In this document: positions 23,628 through 34,859 of the stretch, one piece after another | Position numbering within the stretch: the stretch's first letter is position 1 | Layout: each line of letters starts with the position of its first letter | Origin: Apostichopus japonicus | Lineage: Eukaryota > Echinodermata > Holothuroidea > Aspidochirotida > Stichopodidae | DNA length: 64,000 nt | Reading direction: 5' to 3' | Assembly: GCF_037975245.1 (NCBI RefSeq) | Contig: NC_092579.1 | Span: 27,205,666 to 27,269,665 of the forward strand | Notes under the pieces: model-generated | Seen by the model: the letters and a program-made list of their open reading frames with translations, nothing else | Told to the model about the DNA's origin: nothing | Database searches by the model: none | Made by a program: the position numbers and the translations under genes

Positions 23628-24375
23628 ATGCAATCGCCAAAGAATTTCTTGGGAATTTTTTTGACCTTTTTTTTTTGCCGCTTAATGGCAAAGTCACCGT
23701 CACGACAATTTTGTCACTTTGTCTGTCCGTCTGTCTGTCCGTGAAAATAGTATTAAATCAGTGGACGAAAGCCTACTGTTCCCAGTCTCGTTGCTAAATA
23801 TTTTACCAGACTTAGGTGAAGTTGTAACAAATTATAGAGGGGTGAGAATTTCATCCTCAAAAAGTAGGTCAAAGGTTATTTGAGGTCATGAGGGTTCAAA
23901 CAGTGATTTCACACATGAGCCTAGTACTCCTAGGGTTTATGTACGATTTTTGATCAAACTTGGTTCTAATGATGACATGTTTATAAACACTGTTCTCTAA
24001 AATCTCAGGTAGGGATCGTCATGCTTTTTTTCAATAAAATATGTAGCCCTCCTGCAAACTGAATTGTGCTGATTTTCTAAACATCTCTATGATGTTCAAA
24101 CATTGCACTGTTTTCATGATATGCAAAGGTAACTAAATGTACACATACAGAACACATCACTGTATGTGACTGGATTATAAGCAAGATTTACACCTTTTTG
24201 CCAAGTAACTTTCAGGTAAGAAAACAATACATGGAAAGTTATACACTGAACTAAAGAGGTGAATAATGCATGTTCATATTCTATTTGGTATGCAGCCCTA
24301 TTTAAAATCCATATGGGGGAGGGTTGGAATAAAACTCCCTTTCCTTTATAACCCAAGTACTGGATGCTATCCCAG

Positions 24376-25990
24376 TAAAGTAATATGCGTTAACATATGA
24401 CCAAAGAGACTAAAAACTCTTGTCGACGTTGTGATGTCCTTTAAGAGACACCGTAGATAGGTTGCTCGGTTTGGTTTGCAGCAAGTACACAGCAGCAAAT
24501 GGAGACCAAAATCCGAAATAATTAGACCTAATGTTATAGTCGTGCGTTGACCTTGGACAGAGGGGCCTACCGTGAAAACGTACGGAACATTCATCCTTTT
24601 GAGAGTTCCTCCATGCATAACATTAATGAGGGAAATAGATCATCGCGTTTTACGAGGAGGGAGTTTGTTTTAGTTATTAGCATAACTTCTGGGTAATAGG
24701 AACTGTCACTCTTTTCTTGGAAAAAGTTTGGAATATGCGGATCAGGAAGAAAGTTGCGAGTTCCTCCCATGTATTAGATTAATGAGGGACCTAGATCATC
24801 ACACTTTACGAGGATATCTCATACATTAGGTGTAAGAGAAGCGGAGAGTGTGAGGTTGAGGAAGGGTAGGGTAGGAGCAGGATGGGGGGGGGGGGATAAA
24901 TGAAAATATATCCAGGTGGACCTGATAATTCGTTCTATATGTCATTTGAAAAGTGAAAAGTAAATATTACTGCCTGCTCTCGCTGATTTCTTTTTAATTT
25001 ACGCTTATCGGAAGACTAATTGGGCCGATAACACAATGCTTCAAACAAAGAGATTCTTCTAACTTATTACTAAAAACTGTGTAACTTCATTCTATTTGGA
25101 AAAAAATACACTTCGGAGGCTCAATAGTTGGGAGACTCAATAGATTAATTAAGAAGAACAAAGATGACTGCGTGTCATGAGGAATTTTCCTACATTAGGA
25201 TGGAATGGTATCGGGGTGTGTGGGGTTGCGTAGGAAGTTAAATGACGGTGTAACTAAGAAATAAAAAAAAAAAGTCATAAAATAACTACTGCCTGCTCTT
25301 GCTGATTTATTAATAAAATACGTGTCGCTAATCAAAAGATATTCCTTAACAAATGGGGTTCGAGCAGAGGGGGGGGGGGGGGGGGGGGTTGTGGTGGTGA
25401 CAAGACGGATTGACGGGGAAGAATGTCTGGAAGTGCAGTGTAGGAAGAGAAGGGGCGGTATTTTTGAACGCTTTGGGTGAGTGTCTGAAATGATTCGTCA
25501 TGATATATTATCGCGAGCGTTCAACATGCTGAAATAAAATGAATGAATGAGGAGAAATTCATGTCACTTTTCAAAACTTTAAAACAAATTGAGCGAATTC
25601 ATCGTTGGTAATCTTGAAAATTTGATTTTATAACGGTCATAGTCCTGTTTCCCATATGTACCTTTCTCTTATGAAAAAGGGGGGAGGGCGAATCTGTACG
25701 TAAGTTAATCAGAAAATACTGATAATATGACACCAGAGATACTAAAAATTCTTTTCGACATTGTTAAAAATGATGTCCTCTAAGAGACACCGTAGAAAAG
25801 TTGCTCGGGTTGGTTTACTGCGATAGTGGCAAATGGAGACTGAAATCCGCACTAAGTGGACCTAATGTTATAGTCGTGCATTGACCTTGAAAAGAGGGGC
25901 CTACCGTGAAAACGTACTGACGATTCATTCTTTTATATCTCAACGAAACGATTCCACTGGAAACCGAAGTACAACTCAACACTTTAAGAT
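24376..25990 (-). repeat. Dispersed repeat block, inverted relative to the 41.7-45.3 kb copies
   Basis: Read on the minus strand, this block matches in order the units at 41.7-45.3 kb. Shared phrases include CCGTACGTTTTCACGGTAGG, CGACTATAACATTAGGTC, CGAGCAAC...CTACGGTGTCTC, a CATTCATT...TTTATTT stretch and the GATGATCT...TCCCTCATTAAT phrase. The block holds slightly more than one unit, since the first phrase group occurs both at 25740-25940 and at 24380-24600. It has no recognisable coding capacity. It may be a non-autonomous transposon or a low-copy satellite. Confidence 0.75.
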
Positions 25991-26087
25991 GTGGTCATTA
26001 TAACGTTTAAAGCATGGCCGGAATGAATATTAACGATTTTATCCCTTCTGTAGAATCAGAAGGACCCATATGCATGACACTGCATGA

Positions 26088-27382
26088 CAAAAGAAAAATT
26101 CACCTCAAACTCAAAAAGTTAGACCGAAAAACTTTTACGACGAACAAAGGATTAAAACCTTTTGTTGTCCCTAAAAGTTTTTCGCTTTTCTATTGTTCCT
26201 CTGAAGTTGCAAACTGAGCGAAATAAGTGTCATAATAGGGCGCTCTCGACGCATCTTGCCAGTAATACGTGATTTCAAAGCAGTCAAATCAAACCTTTGT
26301 TTGTCATCTTGAGTTTTATCTTGACATTTATGAATAAATGGGTCAGTTTTGGCAAAAACTGCAGGAGTTACGGGGTTTTTTTAGGTGAAAAACTTGTTGT
26401 TGCAAAGGCGATAATCGTGTATCTTTTCTGGTAGTTCGCGACACGCTGATTACGAATCTGAAGTTTATTTTGGAATTGGGTGTTGTGTGGGCCGCGCAGG
26501 GGGGGGGGGGGTGAGGCCAAAAAAAACTGATTTATGATTTATGAAAAAAATAGAAATCATATAGACAAAAAGCCTTTCCCGGTCAGATAATTACACGAAA
26601 TTGGTGTATAACAAAGACAAGGGTGTCTTCTACTCCACGTCTAATTTTAACGTCGATGGGTGTTTCAGAGAGGACAAGAGAGGTGGCTGAAAAGAGGGGG
26701 TTTTCCAAATTGTGCACTTATAAAGAACATGTATTTCTATGGGGTCCTTTGGGACCACGTATCTCCCGAACGGAAGCAGATATGGACCTGGGAGTTGCAG
26801 ATTTTGGGCTCCTGAGCATCGATTACTCCCTGTTACGTCTCTTGGGCGAAATCGATTTGGGGGTCAATTTTGGCAATTTTTATTTGCGCCAAAAATAGGT
26901 GTTTTGTCTTGAAAAGTTAAAAAAGTACCTCTTTTTGGTACCCAATTCCAAAATAAACTTCAGATTCGTAATCAGCGTGTCGCGAACTACCAGAAAAGAT
27001 ACATATTTATCGCTTTTGCGACAAAAAAAAATTTCACCTCAAACTTAAAATAGTTAGACCGAAAAACTTTTACGACGAACAAAGGATTAAAACCATTTGT
27101 TGTCCCTAAAAGTTTTTCGCTTTTCTATTGTTCCTCTGAAGTTGCAAACTGAGAGAAATAAGTGTCATAATAGGGCGCTCTCGACGCATCTTGCCAGTAA
27201 TACGTGATTTCAAAGCAGTCAAATCAAACCTTTGTTTGTCATCTTGAGTTTTATCTTGACATTTATGAACAAATGGGTCAGTTTTGGCAAAAACTGCAAG
27301 AGTTACGCACCCCTTACGGTTTTTTTTTAGGTGAAAAAACTTTTTGTCGCAAAGGCGATAATCGTGTATCTTTTCTGGTAAT
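26088..27382. repeat. Fold-back repeat: two direct copies around an inverted-repeat core
   Basis: Copy A (about 26088-26432) and copy B (about 27032-27382) are near-identical direct repeats with the phrases TTAGACCGAAAAACTTTTAC and GTCATAATAGGGCGCTCTCG. Between them, arm 26384-26480 is the reverse complement of 26941-27039 (GCGACACGCTGATTACGAATC in one arm and GATTCGTAATCAGCGTGTCGC in the other). The 460-bp centre has one 91-codon open frame (26623-26898) that I do not recognise. Copy B runs straight into the tRNA-like array. Confidence 0.75.
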
Positions 27383-28444
27383 TCTCAACAGTTCTAGTGG
27401 CGCAGTTGGTAGTGCTCTGGACTGGAGAGACACAGACAAACTCCATGTCTCAGGTTCGATTCCCAGAGAGAGCATTTTGATTTTTTCTCTTTTCCTTCTT
27501 CCATTCTGGACTTTGAAGTTTAAATATTAGAAACGAGCATTAAGTCTCAACAGTTCTAGTGGCGCAGTTGGTAGTGCTCTGGACTGGAGAGACACAGACA
27601 AACTCCATGTCTCAGGTTCGATTCCCAGAGAGAGCATTTTGATTTTTTCTCTTTTCCTTCTTCCATTCTGGACTTTGAAGTTTAAATATTAGAAACGAGC
27701 ATTAAGTCTCAACACTTCTAGTGGCGCAGTTGGTAGTGCTCTGGACTGGAGAGACAGACAAACTCCATGTCTCAGGTTCGATTCCCAGAGAGAGCATTTT
27801 GATTTTTTCTCTTTTCCTTCTTCCATTCTGGACTTTGAAGTTTAAATATTAGAAACGAGCATTAAGTCTCAACACTTCTAGTGGCGCAGTTGGTAGTGCT
27901 CTGGACTGGAGAGACAGACAAACTCCATGTCTCAGGTTCGATTCCCAGAGAGAGCATTTTGATTTTTTCTCTTTTCCTTCTTCCATTCTGGACTTTGAAG
28001 TTTAAATATTAGAAACGAGCATTAATTCTCAACAGTTCTAGTGGCGCAGTTGGTAGTGCTCTGGACTGCAGAGAGACAGACAAACTCAATGTCTCAGGTT
28101 CGATTCCCAGAGAGAGCATTTTGATTTTTTCTCTTTTCCTTCTTCCATTCTGGACTTTGAAGTTTAAATATTAGAAACGAGCATTAATTCTCAACAGTTC
28201 TAGTGGCGCAGTTGGTAGTGCTCTGGACTGGAGAGACACAGACAAAACTCCATGTCTCAGGTTCGATTCCCAGAGAGAGCATTTTGATTTTCTTCTCTTT
28301 TCCTTCTTCCATTCTGGACTTTGAAGTTTAAATACTAGAAACGAGCATTAATTCTCAACAGTTCTAGTGGCGCAGTTGGTAGTGCTCTGGACTGGAGAGA
28401 CACAGACAAACTCCATGTCTCCGGTTCGATTCCCAGACAGAGCA
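27383..28444 (+). repeat. Array of seven tandem tRNA-like Pol III-type units, about 160 bp each
   Basis: tRNA-like segments lie at 27391-27474, 27553-27636, 27715-27796, 27875-27956, 28035-28118, 28197-28281 and 28361-28444. Each has an A box (TGGCGCAGTTGG), a perfect B box (GGTTCGATTCC) 55 bases on, and in units 1-6 T-runs right after the tRNA-like end (TTTT then TTTTTT in most units), as expected of Pol III terminators. The D stem pairs (GCGC/GTGC) and five of seven acceptor pairs form. The T stem pairs at only two positions and the anticodon stem is poor. The anticodon position would read GGA, or GCA in unit 5. It is therefore a tRNA-derived unit, not a sound tRNA gene. Units 1-6 are almost identical, so the amplification is recent. 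Confidence 0.85.
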
Positions 28445-28544
28445 TCATGTCTGCGGTTAATGTCCAGACAGAGCCTTTTACTTTTCTGTTCTTTGGAGGG
28501 AGTGGAAGTATAAATATAAGAAACAAAGTTTTTCCAGAGGGAAC

Positions 28545-28622
28545 CGAAATGGTGTAATTGGTTATTCCATCGTTCAGTAAGCGGTTGGTTTGGATTGCAT
28601 CGGTTCAAGTCCCAGGTGAGTA
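28545..28622 (+). repeat. tRNA-like relic
   Basis: It has an A-box-like TGGTGTAATTGG and a B box GGTTCAAGTCC, about 50 bases apart, at a tRNA-like spacing. Stems pair badly and the sequence is unlike the array upstream, so this is a separate tRNA-derived (SINE-like) relic. A purine-rich GGTGAG-repeat stretch follows (28640-28860). Confidence 0.5.
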
Positions 28623-28944
28623 TTCGCAAAAGGAGTGCTGACAAGTGGATAAGGTGAATCCCGAAGGCGGGCGGTCCCCCTCCTCCTGGCAGGTGGACAA
28701 GGTGAGTACCGAGGGTGAGAGGTGAGAGGGGGAAGGTGAGAGGGGGTGAGGGTGCGGACAAGGTGAGGTCGCCTCCCCCCTCCCCCTGACAAGGTAAAGG
28801 CGCGGACAAGGTGAGTTTGCCGCCACCCCTCCCCCCTGACTAGCTAATCGAGGGGTGAGGGAGTAGTGGAGGAAATGTTTTACAAAAAAAGACTAAGTCC
28901 AAACAGCAGGATCTTTAAATATTTGTAAAGCTTTTGAAACCAGA

Positions 28945-29015
28945 GGCCCACCTAATGGTCTAGTGGTAAAGACTTTTGCTTTTGCATCTCAAGGTCCCTG
29001 GCTCAAACTCAATCT
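28945..29015 (+). repeat. tRNA-like relic with a good D arm
   Basis: TGGTCTAGTGGTAA forms an A box and the D stem GTCT/AGAC pairs fully. The B box is degraded (GGCTCAAACTC). No acceptor stem is evident. It is probably a tRNA-derived SINE head or a dead tRNA copy. Confidence 0.45.
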
Positions 29016-29039
29016 CTGCTTTTCCTTTTACAATACTCA

Positions 29040-30892
29040 AGTAAAAGGAAGGAAAAAAGGAAAAAGAAAAAGAAAAAAAAGTGATACTTTGAAATAATTT
29101 CTTTTTTTTAATGACAAATCAGTTCATGGACAGGATATACCTTCATCCCTCCCACCACAGTTAATACCCTTCAACTACCTGTCCAGAAACAGGTTATCCC
29201 TCATCAAATTATTATGCAAATACTAATCAAAACATGCAATATATATTTCATAAACATTCTTAGTGATACCTGCATCTACTATTGAGATGGTTGGGTGACA
29301 ACAGACAGTTATTTCCTATAATGTTTCTATTATTTATAATATCAGCCTGGAGGGCAGTTATTAAATGATACTAAGCAGTCACATGTACATATGGGATAAG
29401 CCCTATGGCCTTTTTACTTTACACCAGGTGGCTATCCAATTCACACCAGTACATTCTTTTTGGACATTTTTTTTTTAAAACATTTGGAAGACCATTTTTA
29501 AATGAAGGGATAAAGAATGGATTTCTCCTAGATAAAAATAAAAACCCCATCTTACTTTAGCCAGACAGTGCTTGGATCCATAGGTTTGCTTGACAACAAG
29601 TTCCCAATAAAAAGGAGGTGACCTTCCATGGCTGCTTGAGTTTACAATACCATGGTTCCCCTGCTACCATCAATATCATTTTCTTTAACTTTCATTTATT
29701 AACTTAACCTGATTTTGAATTAGTTTTAGAAAACTCTTAATTTTTACATTTTTGCCCTCCAGTTTGAAAAAGGAAACAATACTACCATAGCACAAACAAC
29801 ATAAATGTGGAAAGGTTGCTCCCTTTCATTGCCGTCTTAATCGCCCCCCACCCCGCTCGGACTACCACACCCCAAATTATATACACGAAGAGTGCATTAT
29901 TGAAAGTATCTTTAAATATAACCTTATCAGTAAACCTGTGCTACTGCAAACTGAAAATTCAATTCAAAGATTCTCCCTCTTCACTTTCAACACTTTCATT
30001 TCTCCTTCTTGATCCTTTGCCTCACCACCCACCCCCCCCACCCCTGGTCCTTCCAACTAATATCCAAAACTCCTGCCAATATCAAATTCAGTCACCTTAA
30101 CATCCCCATAAAGTGTCAGTCGGTCAAGCACCACAATGTTTGTAGACCAAGAATCAACAACCGAAACCCATTTTTAAAATTTTAAAGCCCCATCAAATAA
30201 AGATGCTGTTTTTTCTTCTTTTACTCTAAACGAGATAAACACACTAACACCAAATCCAAAATATCTGAAATTCCACTTCCCATTTTGAATGTTCTTCAAA
30301 TTTTTTGGGCCAAGCCACATTAAAAAAGTGAGTGTTATTCTTTTTGGCCTTGCTCCATCTTTGTGTTTGAATTGCAACAAGGTGTACTTTTCTCTACTAA
30401 AAAAACAAATCAAATCAAATAAAACTTAAATAAAAGATGATGACAGCACATGCAGGAGAAGAGTGAGAGCCCTCCCAAATACTACCGGCTTTTGTATACA
30501 AAAGACCTCACGGACCAGATTAAGGGTGAAGGAGTTACAACGATTTGAAGTTCCAAATAACCTGGACTAACCCATTTGACCTGACGTGTGTCATTTCTGT
30601 AGTCTTATGATGGATGTTTACGAAATGTGATATATCAATCTATGGGTGCCTCACCTGAATGCACCCGGAACCACGACATGCAATACATGCAGATATAATC
30701 ATGTACCTGTATAACGCCAACATATACATACTGTAACAACCAAAACCAAAGAAGAGAGGAAAAAAAGAAAAATAACATCGTTGGTAAAGGATATCACTCC
30801 TATTCGCCTGCTGACATTCCCACTGGGGATTGCATTTGATCCTGGAGAGTCGCTACCTTTGGATCCTTTTTCCGACATCATGGCAAATCCCG
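29040..30892. other. 3' flank or 3' UTR of SRP68; no other gene seen
   Basis: AT-rich sequence with several TTTATT words (AATAAA on the minus strand, for example near 29698) that could end the SRP68 transcript. Open frames here are short and unlike any protein I know. Confidence 0.4.
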
Positions 30893-32452
30893 TTACTTTT
30901 CACCCCCGCTCCACCATCCACCCAGACCCCCCTGCGCGGTCGATTTATTCTGTTCCAGTTTCATGTCCAAGGAGGGTAACTCTATATGGTTCAGAGCTAT
31001 GTCAAAAAAGAGGGGTTTGCATGGTGACGGCTTAAAGTCCGGTGGGAATGCGGTGAAGTTGGGCTTGGCTGCCAGGTCCGGCTGGTTGGGTTGTACTGGT
31101 CAAACTGTTCTGCCAGCGGTCGATTGTCCTTCAGACCGAGTTGCGCCATTCCTTTGCGGATGGAAGGTTCATTGGAATCTGAAAAATGAACACAGAGAGG
31201 TTCTCGGTAAGCCATGGCCTCTTTTTTTTTTAAAGTATTCTTGGGTGGAGGGTATTTTCTATGGGTGAGGATAATCCGGAGGGTGGGGGAAGTCAATTCA
31301 ATAAACTGTGAGAAACTTCATTGAATTAGGAACCACCTAAGGCCTTTTCTCATCATTTTCGTAAGTTTGTCACCTTGAGCTATGTGACAGTTCATAAGTA
31401 GGGGGGTTATATTCGAGTGGAGATTCGAATCCCTGAATAGAGAAAGTTTACAAAAACTTGTTAATTTGCAGTCATTTTTTGTTGTTGCTGTCACAAACAG
31501 AAATGGATACCCACTTTCTATTATTTGTAGATGACAGAGACTGGTTCAATCGCAGTCTACACGGCCAGATAAACTCTTTATATTTTGGCTTTTAATTTCT
31601 TTATTCTGACAAATTTCGATAAAATACGGCATTTTTGATCGGGCTTCTGATACTTCCTTGTGATCCCTGGACATCATACATTCAGCTACAAGCAAAAATA
31701 ACTGTTGTCTGTCCTGTCCACCACAATAATCCTATTGTAATATTTTCAGACCCTAAGGGATAATAGGTCTCCCCCAACCCCCCACCCCCTCCCAAAAAAA
31801 GGGTGAAAAAGGGCGGTGCTGCATCCAACCGAATGAATCTTTTCACTCATTGTTTAACCAAAGAGAAAAATTTGTGAAAGAAAACAACAGATTATTAATA
31901 TAAATGCCATATTTCTCTGAATCATTGTCTATGCTCTGATGGAATACATTTGTTCCAGTAGCAGGGTTCAATTCCCAGGTTCCAAATGGACATGGCAGTT
32001 TAATCTGCATTTTCCTGACGATCAGACCCAAAAGAGAACATCGATATGTCTCTCCACCGTTATCCCAAAGAAGAAACCTTTCAGAAACTCAAGGGTACTA
32101 AAGGGATTTCTTTTAAATTAACCAGGGTCCTACACAAAATTAACAGGGTAGTAGCATGATGGTCTCTGCCTGGTTCCCCCCTCCCCCCACCCAATTTCTT
32201 TTCTTAAATTTTTGGTATTCATCCTTTCATATATAGTCCATCTTGCATTTTGCCTTTTGAAAAACAAGAATCCTTAATCTTCATCCAAAGCAGCAAAAAG
32301 TTTCTTTCCAAACACAGTAAATTGATTATTATTTTTATTATTATGATTATTATTATATTATATAAGTACATACCTAGAATGGAGGCCGCTTGAGCAGAGT
32401 ACTTCAAGCCGTTGATATCTTGCGCAAGAGTGTCCAATTCCTCTACCTCTAC
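30893..32452 (-). CDS. SRP68: Signal recognition particle 68 kDa protein, last two exons, frame disrupted
   Basis: Exon 32452-32374 reads VEVEELDTLAQDINGLKYSA and ends CTAG|GTATGT. Exon 31178-30893 begins after TTTTTCAG and the phases join to give a GAT codon. It reads on through GLKDNRPLAEQFDQYN, then, one base out of frame, FTAFPPDFKPSPCKPLFFDI and ALNHIELPSLDMKLEQ to a TAA at 30893-30895. These phrases match the C-terminus of SRP68, which with SRP72 forms part of the cytosolic signal recognition particle; this end contacts SRP72. The frame break lies near 31082-31100. As written, translation would stop at 30997. It is either an assembly error or a real lesion. Upstream exons were not found in the window; the intron is filled by retroelements. 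Confidence 0.85.
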
Positions 32453-33149
32453 CTATTGATTAAATGAAACCAAAATCTAATCATGATGTCTTCCACATTA
32501 AGTTTTTTAGGGAGTGTCACTACCCGACAAGCCCTATAGGGTTTTTTAGTACACTTCCTTTCACAAGTTTTGTTTCTTATCTCCTTCTATGTCATATGTC
32601 ATACTTATGTTAAGATAGAACAAAAATAAATAAATGAATTGAAATAAATGAAATTAGTTACATTTTTTTTAAATTCAAGTAAAAGCTTTGTTTTTGTTGT
32701 TGTTGATATCGAATCAAAAGGAGTTTAACCCCTGGTCGACCTGACGAGAGGTCCTACGGGGGATAATAAGTTTGTTTTTATAGAATAGACATTTTTTTCC
32801 CTTTTTTTTCTTGGAATAGTTGTCTATGTTCAGTCAGGGAATTGCTGGTAAATGAAGTCTTATATATTTACATTGGACAGGATAGCCATAATCATACCCG
32901 AGGTCGGAGTCGAAGAGCCAATTAGGGAGTGACTTCTAAAGGACAGGAATTTCTAAGTACTGAGGATTGTGGAGACGGAGTGGTTTCTATTGTTTGGGTA
33001 GGGAGTGGTTGCAGTTTCTATTGTTTGGTATGGGAGTGGTTGCTACTTTATGTTTTAATCAATCAGTCATTGTTGGAGTTGTTTGTTTTGTTCTGTATAT
33101 ATAAGTATACTTGGAGTCGGGGCCTAGACCCATTTAGGAAAGGATTTTT

Positions 33150-34500
33150 TTAATGGAATGAGACTTTAAGTAGTAACAACTGTGAATACAGAAAGGGTTT
33201 GGTTTTTGTTGCGACTTGGTATTTCAGGGGGAGGTCTTCAATCAAAGTGTCGTTCTCGAGGTTGTTTTTGTATAACTTGGTGTTGAATTCTCCAAGTCGG
33301 GTGAAAGTAGATTTTGTGTTTCCTGCACGGAGAACGTACAAAGTAGCAATATAGGTAGGGATTTTGAGTGCGAGTCGATAAGCTGTGGTGTGGATTCTGT
33401 TTAAAATTTGTTTATTGGGAATAGAGATGGTAAGCAGGGAGATGCTCCCGTAACTGAGAATCGGTTTAACTTTTGATTTATAGATTTGGATAATTGTTTT
33501 CGGAGGGAAGTTATATTTGTGTGAGAGAATTTGGAATGGAAGTTGGAACCAGCAGCGTCCTGCAGTTCTGTTACAATGTAGATTAAACAATAATTTGCTA
33601 TCGAAAGTGGCACCGAGGAAGGTTGCATTAGGAGTAGCAGTGATTGAGGTGTTGAAAAGATTAATTTTGGAAATATGGTTATGGTATTTTGAGTTTATTA
33701 TGGAGAAATTGGCTAGGTTATATTTTGAGGGATTTATTTTTGTTCTCCACATTGAGCACCAATTTTCGAGATGTGTAATTGCTCTTTTAATATTTAGTTC
33801 CGTCATATAGATATTTTTACTGCTGCTCCAAATGGCTATGTCGTCAGTGTACTGACTATAGTTGCATTTAGATAGAGGGGGGATGTTCAAATCATTAACA
33901 AATAGGGTGTAGGGGAGGGGCTGAGAACAGCGCCCTGAGGGGTGCCTGCACGAAGTGGAATAGGTTTTGAGTATTGGTCTTTGTAGTATTTTTTTGTGTT
34001 GCGCTCACTAAGGAAAGATGAAAGAAGTCTGGTGTAATTGGAGGGGAGATTAAATTTAAGTAGTTAAATTCTTATGCCGTTGTGCCAAGTTTTGTTGAAC
34101 GCCTTTTCGGCATCAAGGAAGAGGGCAGTGGTATCATGTTTTTTTATGAAGCCGATGCGAATTTCTTTGGAAAGGCGGAAAGTTTGGTTTATTGTAGATT
34201 TGTGTGCTCGGATTTAGCCTGATTGATACGGGCAAAGTGATTATTTTGCTCTAGGTGGGTTCTGGTGCGGCTATCTATAATTCTTTCGAAAATCTTACCT
34301 AAGGCTGGGAGGAGACTAATTGGTCGATAGTTTTGAATTTTGGTGTATCTTTACTTAGTTTCTGTATTCAAATCATTTTGGCGGATTTCCACAGGGTTGG
34401 GAAATAACCGATTCTAAGGAGATTGTTAAATAATGGGAAAATATGAGAGTTAATGAATATCGGAGGCAGACGGAGGGAATCTTTTAGCATTAGGTCATTT
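33150..34500 (-). pseudogene. Reverse transcriptase remains of the Jockey-like element
   Basis: Motifs in order on the minus strand: LFNNLLRIGYFPTLWKSA (near 34430), NYRPISLLPALGKIFERII (near 34300), AGTPQGAVLSP (near 33940), then an open 246-codon stretch (33890-33150) with the catalytic-site variant YTDD in SQYTDDIAIWSSS and thumb-like sequence (RTKINPSKY, LSYGSISLL). At least one base is missing after AVLSP and there are stops in the 34100-34400 part. The usual YADD has become YTDD. It is non-functional. Confidence 0.75.
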
Positions 34501-34859
34501 ATGTTGTCAAGATCAGGGAAGGAGGCATTTTTGCATATTTAGTGGCACTATACCAATCGTTTATATCGCAAGGTCGTCGGATTTAATATTAATGTCGGCT
34601 TTTTGGAAGGTGTATTGTACTAATTCAATTTCAAAATTTGCGATATTAAGTTTTTCTTCAGTGGCGATTTTATTTGTTATTTCAATTTTATGGGTAGATT
34701 TGGTTACATTCGCATAGGTTCTTTGTTCTTGTTGTTTGTTATTAGCTTCAGTTTTAGCTTCTTTAAATTTTGGGCATCCTTTGTAAAGGGCGGCATGAGT
34801 CCCTGAGCAATTGGCACATTTTGTGTTTTCTTTTTGTTCGGGACAGTCTCTAACTCTGT

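Noticed and set aside
27204-27530. 108-codon plus ORF
   Set aside because: It spans the fold-back copy B and the first tRNA-like unit; translation of repeats, not a gene.
27391-28444. Seven functional tRNA genes
   Set aside because: A and B boxes are good, but the T stem pairs at only two positions and the anticodon stem fails; better described as tRNA-derived.
28348-28826. Overlapping minus ORFs rich in proline and serine
   Set aside because: They are translations of a purine-rich GGTGAG simple repeat and the last tRNA-like unit.
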